This document shows, one piece after another, positions 43,773 through 55,671 of a stretch of DNA of 64,000 bases. The stretch is from NCBI RefSeq assembly GCF_028372415.1, contig NC_092879.1, forward strand, positions 64,991,651 to 65,055,650, read 5' to 3'. The stretch is from Notamacropus eugenii (Eukaryota; Chordata; Mammalia; Diprotodontia; Macropodidae). Within the stretch, counting starts at the first letter, position 1. The number at the start of each line of letters is the position of its first letter. The translations under genes and the position numbers were made by a program. Under the pieces are notes generated by a model. The model was given only the letters and a program-made list of their open reading frames with translations. It searched no databases and was not told the DNA's origin.

Positions 43773-44680
43773 AGTTCTACTATACCTGCCATGTGTGTTA
43801 GCGTGCTTTCTCCCATCATACCTATTCTCAGCCTCTTTCCTTGAAACGTGCATGGAAGCCTTTGGCTTCCTCTGCTTTCCCACTGTCCATCCTGTCCCGT
43901 CCTTCCAGAGTAGATGCGTTCCTTCCATGATTAAATATTTTCCCTTGACGGATTGGTAATTCCCTGCTCAAAGTGATGGGTTCCAGTGGAAAGCCATCAA
44001 TTAGGTTACTCTCTGCTTTCCCACCCCCATTCCCCTCTTTGTCCCCTTTCCCCATGATCCTCAGGACCTACTTCCTACATTCGTAGACATTTGGCTGCCC
44101 AGACCCCTCAGGATGAGATTTTAGAACACCGAAAACTGCTGAGACTTTCTTCCTGCCTCTCCCACGCTTACCCTTCTAAGACATTCTGCCAGAACGTGAA
44201 GTCTACACATGACTTAGCCTTTTCCCTGGAAAATGGAACTGGACTTCATTCAGTCAGCTTGCGCTTGAGGCTCAGGTGTGGGGTAAGGAACAGGATCAGT
44301 TGTCAATCTGTGTGGGACTTGAGCAGGTCCACCCAGTCTGCTCCCCCCATTTTACATAGGAGGTAGCCCTGGGGCCCAAGGAAGTTAGTTTGCTCAGGAA
44401 CCCACTGGGGAAAGGCCACAGGGAACAAGGACAGGCAGGATGGGCCCTCTGGGTCTTCTGATTCCAAATACAATGAAGAAGTGAAACCAAGGTGGTGAGG
44501 AAATGGGAGCAGACATGAGAGAAAGACATGTGACCAGGGAGGCATGGAACACCACTGACATGGTAATGTAAGCTTTGCCTAACCTCGCCCAGAGGGGACA
44601 GAAGTGCCTTGTGCAGGAAGAATCTAGCATCTTTCAGACCCAGCCCTGTCCTGCTCTTCTCTCTGTACACGTGGACTTTC
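43773..44680. other. 3' flank of F with MIR-like remnant
   Basis: Homologous to the other flanks; from ~44430 it is nearly identical to 10590-10834. MIR-like sequence lies at about 44270-44400. No gene is seen. Confidence 0.5.
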
Positions 44681-46960
44681 TTGTTGAGTGTTCTGACACT
44701 TCTTCTCACTGGGATTAAGGGGATTCTGGTTTGAGATGCTATTGTCAGTAAGAACTGGGGGAATATTAAAGGTCACCAGGACATCATTCCATAGATGTGA
44801 CAGGATATGTTCCGTGGTCCATGGCAGGGCCCCCTGCTGTGATGACTCGCTCTAAGTTGAGGGCTTTGTTTCATTTTCATAATCTGGCTCTCTATGGCGT
44901 GCCTAGCTGCGAATGGGCCCTTCCACCAATACTCCCTCTACCTCAAGAGATTATCCCAGTCACCACAATGTGCTTGGATCAATTTCCGTGGTGTTCCCTC
45001 CTAAGAGGCCCTTGGAGGGCCTCCTGCTGTGCCTCCTGCTGTGCCTGCTGGCACATTGGACAATTTACTGGACACTCAGGCCCAGTACTTATGTTCAGCT
45101 GAGCAGAACACTTCCTCTGCGTTCCGCCTATAGGCTGTGACATAACATCAGTGTTCCTCCAACGAAGGTCTGTCTGGGCTCACTTTTTAGACCAATTTGT
45201 TCCTGGATTGGATTTGTATTTTTTTACCATTCTTCTCTTTTTCCCTGGGAAGTTCATGTGGGAGATTTTGACCAAGTACTCGGGTCCTTCTTGTACGGTC
45301 TACTCTCCAGTTATTGTTCACAGATCACTACAGTGGGGTGGTCCTGGAACCTAGGTTAGGAACCCCTGCTATGAATCCTTAATTTCTTCTGACCTTTTGT
45401 CCTGCAGATTCCTCTTCTGTTTCCTGGATCTGGATTTCAGGCCATTCTGGACCCTACACTCCTTGCAGTGTCTACACTGGAACTGTGCAGGGACAACAAG
45501 CAGTCTGAGGAAAGATTTCTGGGGTATCTCCTAGAGTTCACCCTTAGCCCCACTGTGAGAGATATCATTCTGTGTGGATTTGGACAACCTGTTCCCTTTT
45601 CTTGACCCTGGACATACTTCAGGGAAATTTTAGCCTACCTCCACCTATGGTTTTCATTATTGTGTTTTATGTGTTCTACAAATTCTTGGCAGGTGCAACT
45701 TTAGGATTCTGGCCCATATCACACCGTAGGCCCCCCTGAGGTGAAGGCCTGACCCAGGCATTGGACTTTCTATAAGATTATCTTCCTCTATACCAGGGTC
45801 TCCATTTCAGGAGCTATGAGGTGACTTGCTGCTTTTCCTCTAGACTGATGGATTGCCTTTGGACCATGTGTATTCATTTTAAATTCTTCTTGGTTCATTC
45901 TGCTGTCCAAGGAGCTGGTTCACTGAATGCTTCTGCTTGGGCTTTCCTGTTGCTCTCTTTGACTCATTTTCGCTAGGCAGCTGATTAATGGGATTCTGGT
46001 TGAGATCCTATTGTTTGTCAGGACTGAAGGAATATTGAAGGTCACAAGAACAACTTTTTGCAGATATGAGGGAATCTGTTCAGTACTCTGTGCTGTGATG
46101 CCATGGTGACAGCCAGATCGAAGTTGAGGGATTTTTTTCATATTCATTCTCTTTTGCTCTATCACAAAATTTGCTGGCTTTTGGCCCATCCACAGATGTT
46201 CCCTGCAGCCTAGAAGGTTTTCTCAGAAACCACCATGTGCCCAGATTACTTTCTGTGGGGTTCTCTCCACAAAGCCCTTTGGAGGGCCTCCTGCTGAGAC
46301 ACCTGGTACCCTGCAAGGTTCCTGGGTCCCCCATAAGGGGCACTGAGGATCGTTGCTTCCATTCACTTGAGAAGAACACTTCCTCTGTATTCCACCTGTA
46401 GCCGAAGACATACCATCAGTGTCCCTCCGTCTATATCTCTGGGCTCCTTTTGTGTTAACCCATTTGTTCCTGGGTTGGGTTCCTTTTCGCTGAGGAGTTC
46501 ATTTGTTGAATTCTGGCCAAGTACTGGGGTCCCTCTTGAAGCAGGGGCTTTCTTATGTGCAGTCAGCGCTGCTGGATCACTACAGTGCTTTGCTAGTACA
46601 ACTTGGGTTGAGAGCCCTTGCTGTGATGCTGAATTTCCTCTTAGCCTTTTGTGCTGCAAGTTCCTCTTCTCTTTTGCCTGAGTCTGGATTTCAGGCCATT
46701 CAGGCCCCTCTCCTGCTTTCCATGTCTACAGTGGAACTGTCCAGACCCTCCAGAAAAAGGAGCAGGGCAGGCTGCAGGTGAGTCTGGAACCCACCAAGGC
46801 CAATGGTGACTTGTCCATCTCCATCCTGCCTAGCAGTAGTGTCCCCAGGACACAGAACTTCCTGGAGATGGCTGTAGCTATCCACCCTGGGCAGAGACTC
46901 CCCCAGTATCAGAATCCAGGCCATGCTCCTGAGCTTCACTGAGTAGACCAGTGTCATTCA
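44681..46960. repeat. Macrosatellite-like array, about 1.8 units
   Basis: Paralogous to 10835-13115. TTTTGTCCTGCAG at ~45395 and TTTTGTGCTGCAAG at ~46647 give a period of ~1.25 kb. Confidence 0.8.
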
Positions 46961-47644
46961 CCCCTAGGGGATGTAAGAAAGCCTCTAAAGGCTGGGTTTG
47001 AAGGCAGCACGAGGAAGAAGAAAGCTAATCTGTCATGCTTATGCCAGCCCCAGCTCAGCAAATGAAGAAGAACCTGTTTTACCATCTTGATAGTCTTCTA
47101 CATCTCTGGTACATCCCTCTATAGTCAGACCATGTTATAAAATTACATCACATGACATGGCCCCAAGATTTCACAGAGCTTGTTTGCGGGGAGAGACAGA
47201 GAATAGTACTCAAGAGTTTTCCTTAGATTATTTGTTGTGAAATCCTTTTGAGTTGTTCTCTCTAGTCTGACCTCTTGAGAAATGTTAGCTAAGGAAATTC
47301 AGCACTCTCAGTACCACAGAAATGCTTAATTTTAATAATCAGTGTGACAAAGATCTCATCTCCTCAGCATGAGAAATTGTAGCTGCACTGGCTTGGGGAT
47401 GGGTCTGACCTTGGCTGCCAAACTTTGCCCACTTTTTCATGGTGCATATGTGCCAGTATTCCCTGTGATACTCTCCATGTTCAGAAGTTGGAGTGTGCAA
47501 ATTAGCTTGGTAAATCCTAGAATGTTGTCTGGGACACAGAGAATCAGAGATGACCGAAATAGCATGGAGGCATCAGAGGTAGGATAGGAAGAACCCTTAC
47601 CCTTGGCAAGGTAACCTTTGTGCTGTAGGGACTCATTAAAACTC
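46961..47644. repeat. Block P, long copy
   Basis: Paralogous to 13116-13800. Confidence 0.65.
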
Positions 47645-48465
47645 ACAGATAGGGGATGGCATGTGCAGTTATGAAGGGAACTTCTGTGCTGGGAGCACAG
47701 TATATCAACATTAGTATATCCCAGATTCTTCTATTACCATACCTGAGTTTTCTGAATTATGCACTTCTTCCAAGCCAGTCCTTTAATGAACCTACATTCC
47801 TTCCCTGTATCCAATATTGATTTGTGGTGGACAAACCAACTGGTGGCCAGCCTGCTGTCCTTAGTTTGGCTGGTCTGTAAGGAACAGGCACCTGACACAT
47901 ACCTCCTGGCACCACGTGGACCTTCCACTACGTGCTGCCACACCCTCCAGCGCTTGAGAATCTTGTAGAACAGGGCATTCTTTATTTCCTTGAAATTCTT
48001 TATTTCTGTCAACTGATTTTTGCTGTGGAAAAAGTTGGGGGCATAATCCGTCGTTCGTTGCCCTTGATCCACAAAGTAATGTGGCTTCTCATCAATATTT
48101 TTCCTAAAGTGTTGTGATTTCTGGTAAATCTTGACTGAGTTTTAAACCATCTTGTTGCTTAGAATGACATGTCTCTTATCCCTCCCTTTTGTGACATGAG
48201 GTCTGATTTTTATTAATTATCTTTGGGTATTGACAGTTACAAATAGACCATTTTCCCTGCAGAGATAATTTTGTCCCTTTGTCTACGTTATGCCTCGATT
48301 TCTAGTCCCAATGAAGTGAAGCCCAATGGGCATTATCAGTGTTTTATTCTGAATTTTACTGTGAATGAGTCTAGAGTTACTCTTATATACAATGCCAGTT
48401 AATTCAGAGTTTTAGATAGTTCAGTTGCACCGACAAATGAAGATTATTAAAGACACGAGAAATCT
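47645..48465. other. Duplicated intergenic sequence
   Basis: Paralogous to 13801-14600. The 112-codon minus-strand frame here is not maintained in the other copy. No gene is called. Confidence 0.5.
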
Positions 48466-48773
48466 CGAATTGTTCGTAATCAATCACTTTATTTAGTGAC
48501 CAACACAGAGGAAAGCCAGGAAAAGACAGAAGACTGAGTGCACGATGCAGAAGATGCAGAGCGCATCTAGGATGATCAGCGTCACGTCACAGAGGTGTCC
48601 TTAACTGGCTGGAAAGAGGCTGCAGGATGTTATTCCTCACTGGCGCCATGCTGTCTTGCGTGCTGTAATCCAGAGCACACCTGCAGCCCCAGGACAGTGA
48701 CATTGTCTGACAGGAACCTGACACTGAGGAAGATCTTGTCTTACAAGGATCTTGGTTAGAGAGACTTGGTAGT

Positions 48774-48823
48774 GCTACTGCTGCTGCTGCTGCTGCTGCT
48801 CCTGCTGCTCCTGCTGCTGATGC
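48774..48823. repeat. (CTG)n / (CAG)n microsatellite, long allele
   Basis: A run of CTG units with two CTC and one ATG interruption, about 16 triplets in all. Copy 1 has about seven. It lies at the 5' end of the putative second exon. Confidence 0.85.
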
Positions 48824-49133
48824 TAAATGAATAGATTAAAAAATACCTCCTGACCCCTGGAAATGTGAGGCTCTCCAAAGCTGGAGGTTACTATACGTTC
48901 CTCCATCAAAAACACCATGTTACAAGTTCAATTCATGACGAGTAAGAAACTACATTAAGTTGGAACTTGCTTACTCCGTACGTGTCTAGTTTTATCGTCA
49001 TTTTGAACGTGTAGGATACGTCCGCATGACCTTAAGTTCTTAACGTTTGGGGGTGAGGATCAATGAGCCAAGGGTGCTTACCTGACTGGAGAATGTCATG
49101 CTTCTAAGAGTCTGGAAGCCAAGTCTTGTTTTT

Positions 49134-49370
49134 GAAAATCTTTGTAGAGGTGCCAAGATTTTCCCTCAGAATATCTGGAATGAGCAGTAAACAACCTTGA
49201 GTTCCAACTTGAAAACCTTTGTAGAGGGACTGAGATTTTTACTCAACAGTCTAGAAAGAGCAGTAAACTACCTTGAGTTCCAACGTGAAAATCTTTGTAG
49301 AGGGACTGAGATTTTATTTTAACTCAGAATATCTAGAATGACCAGTACAAAACCTTGAGCCTCTACTTTC
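49134..49370. repeat. 77-80-bp tandem repeat, three units
   Basis: Units start at 49134, 49211 and 49287. The third carries a short TTTTA duplication relative to copy 1. Confidence 0.85.
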
Positions 49371-49491
49371 AGTTAGGTCAGGACTCTTGGGTTATCACTC
49401 ACTTTCCCAGGGGAGGGAAGTTGATACCCTCCCTCTTAGACTTGTTGGCCCAGATTTAGGCTTTCCACGGAGCTCTGGCCCTCTATTTATA

Positions 49492-50245
49492 CCCACAGTA
49501 GGGGTGACACTCCCATTGACCCAACAATGCTTGACATCTCAACAACTGCTCACAGTAGAGGCATTTTTACCAAATATGGTTGTACTGTCCTACTTGGCAT
49601 AAAAAGGCTAAATTGCCTTTTTTAACCAAAATTAGTCCTATGGGTTTTGAAACCCAACAGTGGTGACACTGACTTTTTTTCACCATAAATGGTAATACCA
49701 ACTTTAAAATCTGACATGCCTTTAACTTTCTTCATGCGTGACACTCTGCAATGGGGTATACTCTTGTCAGTCAATCAATCAAGCTGTACTTTTGATTGCT
49801 TAGTGTTTGGAAGTACATATTTGCAAGTGAGGGAGCTGTGCTGCCTCCAGCTTTTGCTCTGCTAGGATAAGGTAATAAGCTGATTTTCTATTGGGAAGGT
49901 GATGGCACAAACGCAACTTTTAGAACCAGATGAGTTTTAAGGTGCCTTCTCACTCCAAATCTATGACAATTGTGCCGGTAGTCAGCACGGGTAAGTGGGA
50001 AAGTCACGTACACATTTGAAAGGAGAGCATGGAAGACGTGGACTGTGCTGTTCCTATGGAAATTACGAGCTCAGAAGAACAACAGCTGTGGCTTCCCCAC
50101 CTTTGGAAGGTGAATGAAAATTGTAAAACCTGAAGGGACAGAAACCAAGGCATGATTATGTTACATTCAAATTTACCCCTGCTGACAAAAGGATAGTAAT
50201 AGTAAGGCAATTCAAAACAAGACTTAGACAGATCACCTTTGTTCA
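49492..50245. other. Duplicated sequence upstream of the second minus-strand unit
   Basis: Paralogous to 15615-16365. No gene is seen. Confidence 0.5.
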
Positions 50246-52980
50246 TGGATGACTACAATGAGTTGCTGTTGGACCCTGGGCTTTGACTCCCTGCTGTGAA
50301 TCATTACTTTCCTCTTACCTTTTGTGTTGCAGGTTCCTCTGCTGTTTGTCTGGTCTGGATTTCAGGTCATTCAGACCCCTCTGCTGCTTTCCATATCTGC
50401 ACTGGAACTGTCCATGGCTAAAAGGCAGTCTGTGTATAGAGTTCTGGGGTGTCTCCTAGAGCTCACCCTCACACCCACTGTGAGTGATATAATTCTGTGT
50501 GGATTTTGGCTGTCTGTTCCCTTTTCTTGACCAGGGGCATACTTTGGGGAAATTCTGGCCTCCTTCAAGCTGTCATTTTCCATCATTCTGTTTTATCAGG
50601 TGTACAAACTCTTGGTGTGTCCAGGTTATGGATTCTGGCCCAGATTCCAGCGTTGGCCCATCTCTTGTCAAAGCCTGGCCTATGGATGGTATTTTCTGTA
50701 ATATTTCCTTCCTCTATATCTGGGTCTTCATTTGAGGAGCTTCTGGTCCACTTCCTGCTTTCCCCTCTAGACTGAAGGATTTTCTTCTGATCACGTTTAG
50801 TTATGGTGGACCCTTGTGGGGTCATTTTACACTCCAAGTGGCTGGTTCACTGACTCTTCTGCATGGGCTTTTTGCTGTTCTCTTTGACTTGTTTTTGCTG
50901 GGCAACTGATTAAGTAGATTCTGGGTGAAATCCTATTGTGAGTAATGATGCAGGGAATACTGACGGTCACAAGAACATCTTTTGACAGATATGAAGGGAA
51001 ATCATCTGTACTGAGTGATGTAGTCCCATGGTGACAGTGAGCTCAAAGTTGAGGGCTTTGTTTCAGATTCAACCTTTTTTGCCCTATCACATATTTTGTA
51101 GGGAATTGTCCCTTCCACAGAAGCTCCCTCTCACCCAGGAGACTTTTCCCAGTAACTGCAAGGTCCCCATATCAATGTCTGTGGGGTTCCCTCCACAGAG
51201 CACCTTGGATGATCTCCTGCTCTGGCACCTGGCACCTTGGAAGCTGCCTGGGTCCTCCAAAGGGGCATTGAGTCTCATTGCTTGCAATCAGTTGAGCAGA
51301 ACACTTCCTTTGTGGTCCACCTAACAAGGTGAGACATAGCCTCAGTGTCCCTCCATGCAAAATATCTCTGGGCTCAATTTTTTTAACAATTTGTTCCTGA
51401 GTTGGGATGGTTTTTGACCATTCATCTCCTTTGTTGGGCAATTCTGATCAAGTACTCAGATCTCTCTTGAAACAGGAGCTGTCTACACTCCAGTCACTAT
51501 CCGTAGATCACGAGAGTGGATTGCTCTTGGGACCTGGGTTCTGACTCCCTGCTGTCAAACTTGTCTTCCATTTTAGCCTTTTGTGTTGCAGATTCCTCTT
51601 CTCTTTTCCTGCCTCTGGATTTCAGGCCATTTAGGCCCCTTTGCTAATTTCCATGTCTGCACTGAAACTGCACAGTGCCGCCAGGCATTCTGCATAGACT
51701 TCTGGTGTGTCTGCCGGAGCCCATTCTCACCCTTACCACAGTGTGAATGATTGAATCCTGGGTGTATTCTGACGCTCAATTCCCTTTTCTTTACCAGGGG
51801 CACACATATCAGGTGCTTTGACAAGGTTCTGGTGCTTCTATTGGTCCATTGGTCTTTCCAAGTTCTGCAGACTCTTGGTGAATGGATGTGAGGGAATATG
51901 GCCAAGAGTGAAATGTATGTCCCCTGGCTATAATCAGCTTTGGCATGCATGGGATTTTGGGGAGATTCTCTTTCTCTGTATCACGGTCTCCGTTTCACTT
52001 CCTTCTGGTCCTTTTTCTGCGTTCCCTCTAGACAGAAGGATTGCCTTGGGACCGTGTCTAATCAGTTGAGACATTTCTAGGGTCACTTCTAAAAGCCAAA
52101 TAACCGGTTCAGTGACTGTATCTGCATGAGCTTTCTTGGTGAACTCTCTGAATATTTTTTGCTGGGCAGGTGATTGAGCGGATTCTGGATGAGGTCCTAT
52201 TGTCAGTCACGATTCAAAGAATATTCAAGGTCACAAGAACTTCTTTGCAAGATTGGAAGGGATCTGTTTTGTGTTCCCTGGAAGGGCCCCCACTGTGACT
52301 GCCCGCTCTCACGAAGAGATCTGTTTCAGATTGAATTTCTTTTGCTCTATCACACAGTTTGTGGGGACTTAGCCCATCCACAGATGATCCCTGTAACCCA
52401 GGAGATGTTTCGCAGAAAGCACCATGTGTGCACATCAATTTCTGTGGAGTTCCCTCCACAGAGCCCCTTGGAGGACCTCCCGCTTTCTCTGTTCCTGTGT
52501 TCCCCCTCCTGGGCATTCAGACCCATTGCGTGTGTTCAGTTGAGCGGAACACTTCCTCTGTGGTCCACCTATAAACTGTGACATAGTATCTTTGTCCCTC
52601 CATCCAAAATTTCCCTGTGCTCGTATTTTTTTTTTCTAATTTGTTCCCGCATAGGGTTTGTCATTTGCCATTCATCTCCGATTCGCTGAGGAGTTCATTT
52701 GGGGAATTCTGGTCAAGTACTCCGATCCCTCTTGAAGCAGGGGCTGTCTACTCTACAGTCATTGTCCATGGATAACTACAATGGTTTGCTGTTAGGACCT
52801 GGGGTGGAACCCCTGCTGTGAATCATGACTTCCCTCTTAGCCTTTGGTGTTGCAGATTCCTCTTCTCTTTGCTTGGGTCTGGATTTCAGGCCATTCAGGA
52901 CCCTCTGATGCTTTCTGTCTATATGCTGGATCTGTCCTGGTCTGACTGGCCATCTGTGGATAGATTTCTGGGACACCTCC
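50246..52980. repeat. Macrosatellite-like array, just over two units
   Basis: The clearest stretch for the period: GTGTTGCAGRTTCCTCT at ~50325, ~51582 and ~52843 gives spacings of 1257 and 1261 bp. The TTGAG/GGGTGAAATCCTATTGT-type landmark at ~50920 and ~52180 gives the same. No minisatellite is present. Minus-strand frames of 60-125 codons do not recur between units. Confidence 0.85.
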
Positions 52981-53525
52981 CTAGAGCCTGCAGTACAGGA
53001 TACAAATGCCTAACTTTGCTATTGTCACCTCTGTAACCTGCCATTATGTTATCTTTCCAGCCTAAAGCACCACTATTTTCCTTCAGGGATTCTCTGCTTC
53101 TGCCTTACAGGGCAGTTCTTTGTAAGTCCTGCCACCCTTTGCCCACCCTTTAGGTTTGACCAATATGGTCTGAAAGCTTCCTTCTTCCTTCAAGGCTTGC
53201 ATTGACCCAGACAAGCATTTCTGACAGAGGTGATACAACTTGCATGATACCTTTCTGATTTTTTCCCCAACTTTCAATTCCTACACAGAATTCTGACTCA
53301 GTTAGACTCTCTCCATCCAATAATCAGCTCCTCTTGCTCATGGTCTCTGAGTCCTTTGCCTGAAACTCAGCTTAGATCCCATTCAAAGAAACTCTGAAGA
53401 TTCTGAACCAACTTTCTGGTTTTTCTCAGTGGGATCTGGTAGGCCTTAGCAAAAAAAACTTTGAAAGTTTTTGGATAAACCTCCTACAGAAAGGTTTGTT
53501 TTCTTAAAATCATTATATGTCATCT
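52981..53525. other. Upstream flank of B2
   Basis: Near-identical to 17161-17715. No gene is seen. Confidence 0.6.
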
Positions 53526-53717
53526 GAGGGAGCATAGTGTGGAGGACACAACTGTGGACTGGGGGAGTCAGGGGACCTGGGATTGAATTGAGCCTCCCCT
53601 AGTAGCTGTGTCACCCTGGGCAAGGCCTTTAACCTCTGTGTCTCCATTTCCTCCTCTGTTGAGTTTAATGGAGTGTGATGTCCCTTCCCATCTCCACACC
53701 TGTGATCCTGTGACTGG
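53526..53717 (+). repeat. CORE/MIR-class SINE upstream of B2
   Basis: Orthologous to 7832. Confidence 0.8.
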
Positions 53718-53789
53718 GATGCTCTTTCCATGGACATTGTGGGGTTTCCCTCCCTCGCAAAGCATACCCTTGAGACATGTCTTTTTTTT

Positions 53790-53890
53790 CTCTCTTTTCT
53801 TTCAGCAATTAGGATTAAAAACTTCCCCTGAAATTTAAAAGCTACTTATAAAGACTGCAGAGATGAATCGAGTGATGGATGGTAACCCAT
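53790..53890 (+). promoter_or_regulatory. Candidate promoter / leader of B2 (TATAAA at 53847-53852)
   Basis: TTTTCTTTCAG, CTTATAAAGACTGCAGAG and GATGGATG-GTAACC, as in A2. Confidence 0.35.
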
Positions 53891-54493
53891 GGCCAGGCTA
53901 ACAGCTTGCCCAGCAGCCGCCCTCCCCTGGGGTCCTTTGTGGTTCCCAGCAACCTTTTTGCTGTTCCAAAGGATCCCCACCCCTCCAGTTCTTTGGCACG
54001 TTCTCAGCGTCCCAGAGGGGTGTGATGTGTTAGTTACTAGGTCTGAGCCCTGTGGCTCTCCCTGGAAGCATCCCCTTCCTCCCCTCCCCCACCCTGTGTT
54101 CCCCTCTGCCTCTCCATTGGTGCTTCTCTGTCGCCCCAGTCTGGCCCAGGTCTTTGGCTACCCAGTGCTGAATGCTGTACAGACTCCCTCTTTGTTGGTT
54201 CAGCCACCTCCTTGCCTGGATGGATTGCTGGGAGAGGCCCTTCTTGCTCTCCAGAGACACAGGAGGCCCTACACCCCCACCCCACTTCCACCATGGCTCT
54301 GACTCTGGGGACCTCTGTCGGGATTCTAATGGAGTAAATGGGATGTTCCATTTGCACCCCTCCCCCACAATGCTCAACTCCACACTCTGTTGGGTTCTGT
54401 TGTTGGGGTGAGCTGTGGCTTTCCCTCTCTCTCTCTCCAGGCAGTTCCCTGTTGGCCCAGGTCCTCCTCTCCTGCAGCTGGCAGCCAAGGGAC

Positions 54494-55549
54494 ATGGAAG
54501 AACAAAAAAACAAGGAGGCCTTGGGGCATATGGCCCAGGCCACCCAATACATGTCCATTGGGCTGTGGAGATGGGAGCCCGACTATGGGAAGGCTGCGAG
54601 TGAGTACGAGCAGGCTGCCTTAGCCTTTCGCAGCGCCAAGAAGCTGGAGGAGGCTGCAGAAGCCTTCCTCAACGAAGCCGAGGCCCACGAGAAAAACAGA
54701 GCTCTCCTGTGTGCCGCAATGGCCTATGAGCAAGCCGGCCTGTACCTGAGCAGGTCTGACCACCTGCAGGAGGCTGCCCAGGCCGTGAAGCACGCTGTTT
54801 CCTGGTACCTGGAGTGTGGAGAGGCAGACACCGCAGCCTGCACCTTGAGGAGCTTCAGTCAGCTGCTGGAGAGCCAGATACCACACCAGGTGGTATGTCT
54901 CTACCAGCGAGCATCCCAGCTATTTGAGGGGGAGGACCGCTTCTTGCTGGCCCTGGACTTCACTGGCCGAGCCTCCAAGCTTCTAGTGAGGCACAAGTGC
55001 TACAGGGACGCTGCAATCTCCCTAGGCCAGGAGAAGCACTTGTATGTGGAGGTAGAGAGCTTCTCCATGTGCCACCAGAGAGCCCTGGCACAATGTCTAG
55101 CCTACCTGTGTGACCTGGATTTCCCTGCCGCCTGCAAGTGCCTGGGAGATAGCTGTACCTATTTTCCCAGTTTCCAAAGCAGCAGCGAATATGTGGCGAT
55201 GGTAACTTTGCTAAATTTCTATGAAGACCAAGACCAAGACGGAGTGGATGAAGTCTGCATTTCTCCTGTCTTCGAACACCTGGACCAGGAGTACAGGGAG
55301 ATGACCACAGTGCTGAAGGTACCTGGCTTCGAAAACCTGAGGACCAGTATTTTGGCACCATCTACATGCATGTCCCCCTATGACAGCAGCAAGGAAACAG
55401 CCTCAACAACAAAGAAAGAGGAGGGGGAGGAGAAGAAGATGGAGAATGTGGAGGAGGAGGACACTAAGGAAGGGGAGGAGAAATTGGAGGACAAGGAGGA
55501 GGAAGGGGAACATTGGTTCCCTTTCTCTTTCCCATGTACCATTTGTTAA
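54494..55549 (+). CDS. NAPG-like: Gamma-SNAP-like protein, copy B2 (intact, intronless)
   Basis: The 351-residue gamma-SNAP homologue starts MEEQKNKEALGHM. The complete TPR-like core includes EPDYGKAASEYEQAALAF, AMAYEQAGLYLS, YLECGEADTAAC, GRASKLLVRHKCY (the nearest to human GKASRLLVRGRRF) and VFEHLDQEY, where Glu replaces the usual Lys. The C-terminal tail of ~70 residues is rich in Glu and Lys and ends FPCTIC, a possible CaaX-type end. Upstream, the frame is open for 52 further codons, but unlike A1 and B1 the 5-C run before it sets a different phase for the longer leader, so the homology-based Met is the sensible start. Its sister is B1. No lesion is seen. Confidence 0.85.
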   Translation: MEEQKNKEALGHMAQATQYMSIGLWRWEPDYGKAASEYEQAALAFRSAKKLEEAAEAFLNEAEAHEKNRALLCAAMAYEQAGLYLSRSDHLQEAAQAVKHAVSWYLECGEADTAACTLRSFSQLLESQIPHQVVCLYQRASQLFEGEDRFLLALDFTGRASKLLVRHKCYRDAAISLGQEKHLYVEVESFSMCHQRALAQCLAYLCDLDFPAACKCLGDSCTYFPSFQSSSEYVAMVTLLNFYEDQDQDGVDEVCISPVFEHLDQEYREMTTVLKVPGFENLRTSILAPSTCMSPYDSSKETASTTKKEEGEEKKMENVEEEDTKEGEEKLEDKEEEGEHWFPFSFPCTIC

Positions 55550-55570
55550 CCTATCCTTCCTAGAGCAACA

Positions 55571-55626
55571 AATAAATTAAAGCTAATCAAATAAGAAAAA
55601 AGTTCTGTGATACCTGTCTTTGGTGT

Positions 55627-55670
<44 letters not shown>
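55571..55670 (+). terminator. Poly(A) signal and (TG)n of B2
   Basis: AATAAATTAAAG at 55571-55582, then a (TG)n tract at 55623-55669. Confidence 0.6.

Positions 55671-55671
<1 letters not shown>

Larger units (their letters stand above)
48470..49462 (-). other. Candidate minus-strand transcription unit, copy 2
   Basis: Same plan as 14615-15585: TATAAATAG (49483-49491), donor CAG-GTAAGC with the exon end at 49082, acceptor ATTTAG at 48823-48824, and AATAAA on the minus strand at 48488-48493. The acceptor is slightly different from copy 1 (ATTTAG instead of TTTGCAG). The hydrophobic frame is present, but its ATG reads ACG-preceded GTG here, so that start is not conserved. All other signals persist. 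Confidence 0.35.

Noticed and set aside
47734-48072. Minus-strand 112-codon frame with Lys/Ile-rich start
   Set aside because: The paralogous stretch at 13911-14184 breaks it into different frames; no family is recognised.
51573-51950. Minus-strand 125-codon frame in the macrosatellite
   Set aside because: Other units of the same repeat do not keep it open, so it is chance.
50246-52980. 1.26-kb unit as a protein-coding gene family because of regular TTTCAG and GTGTTGCAG acceptor-like sites
   Set aside because: No matching donors or open exons recur at fixed positions between units.
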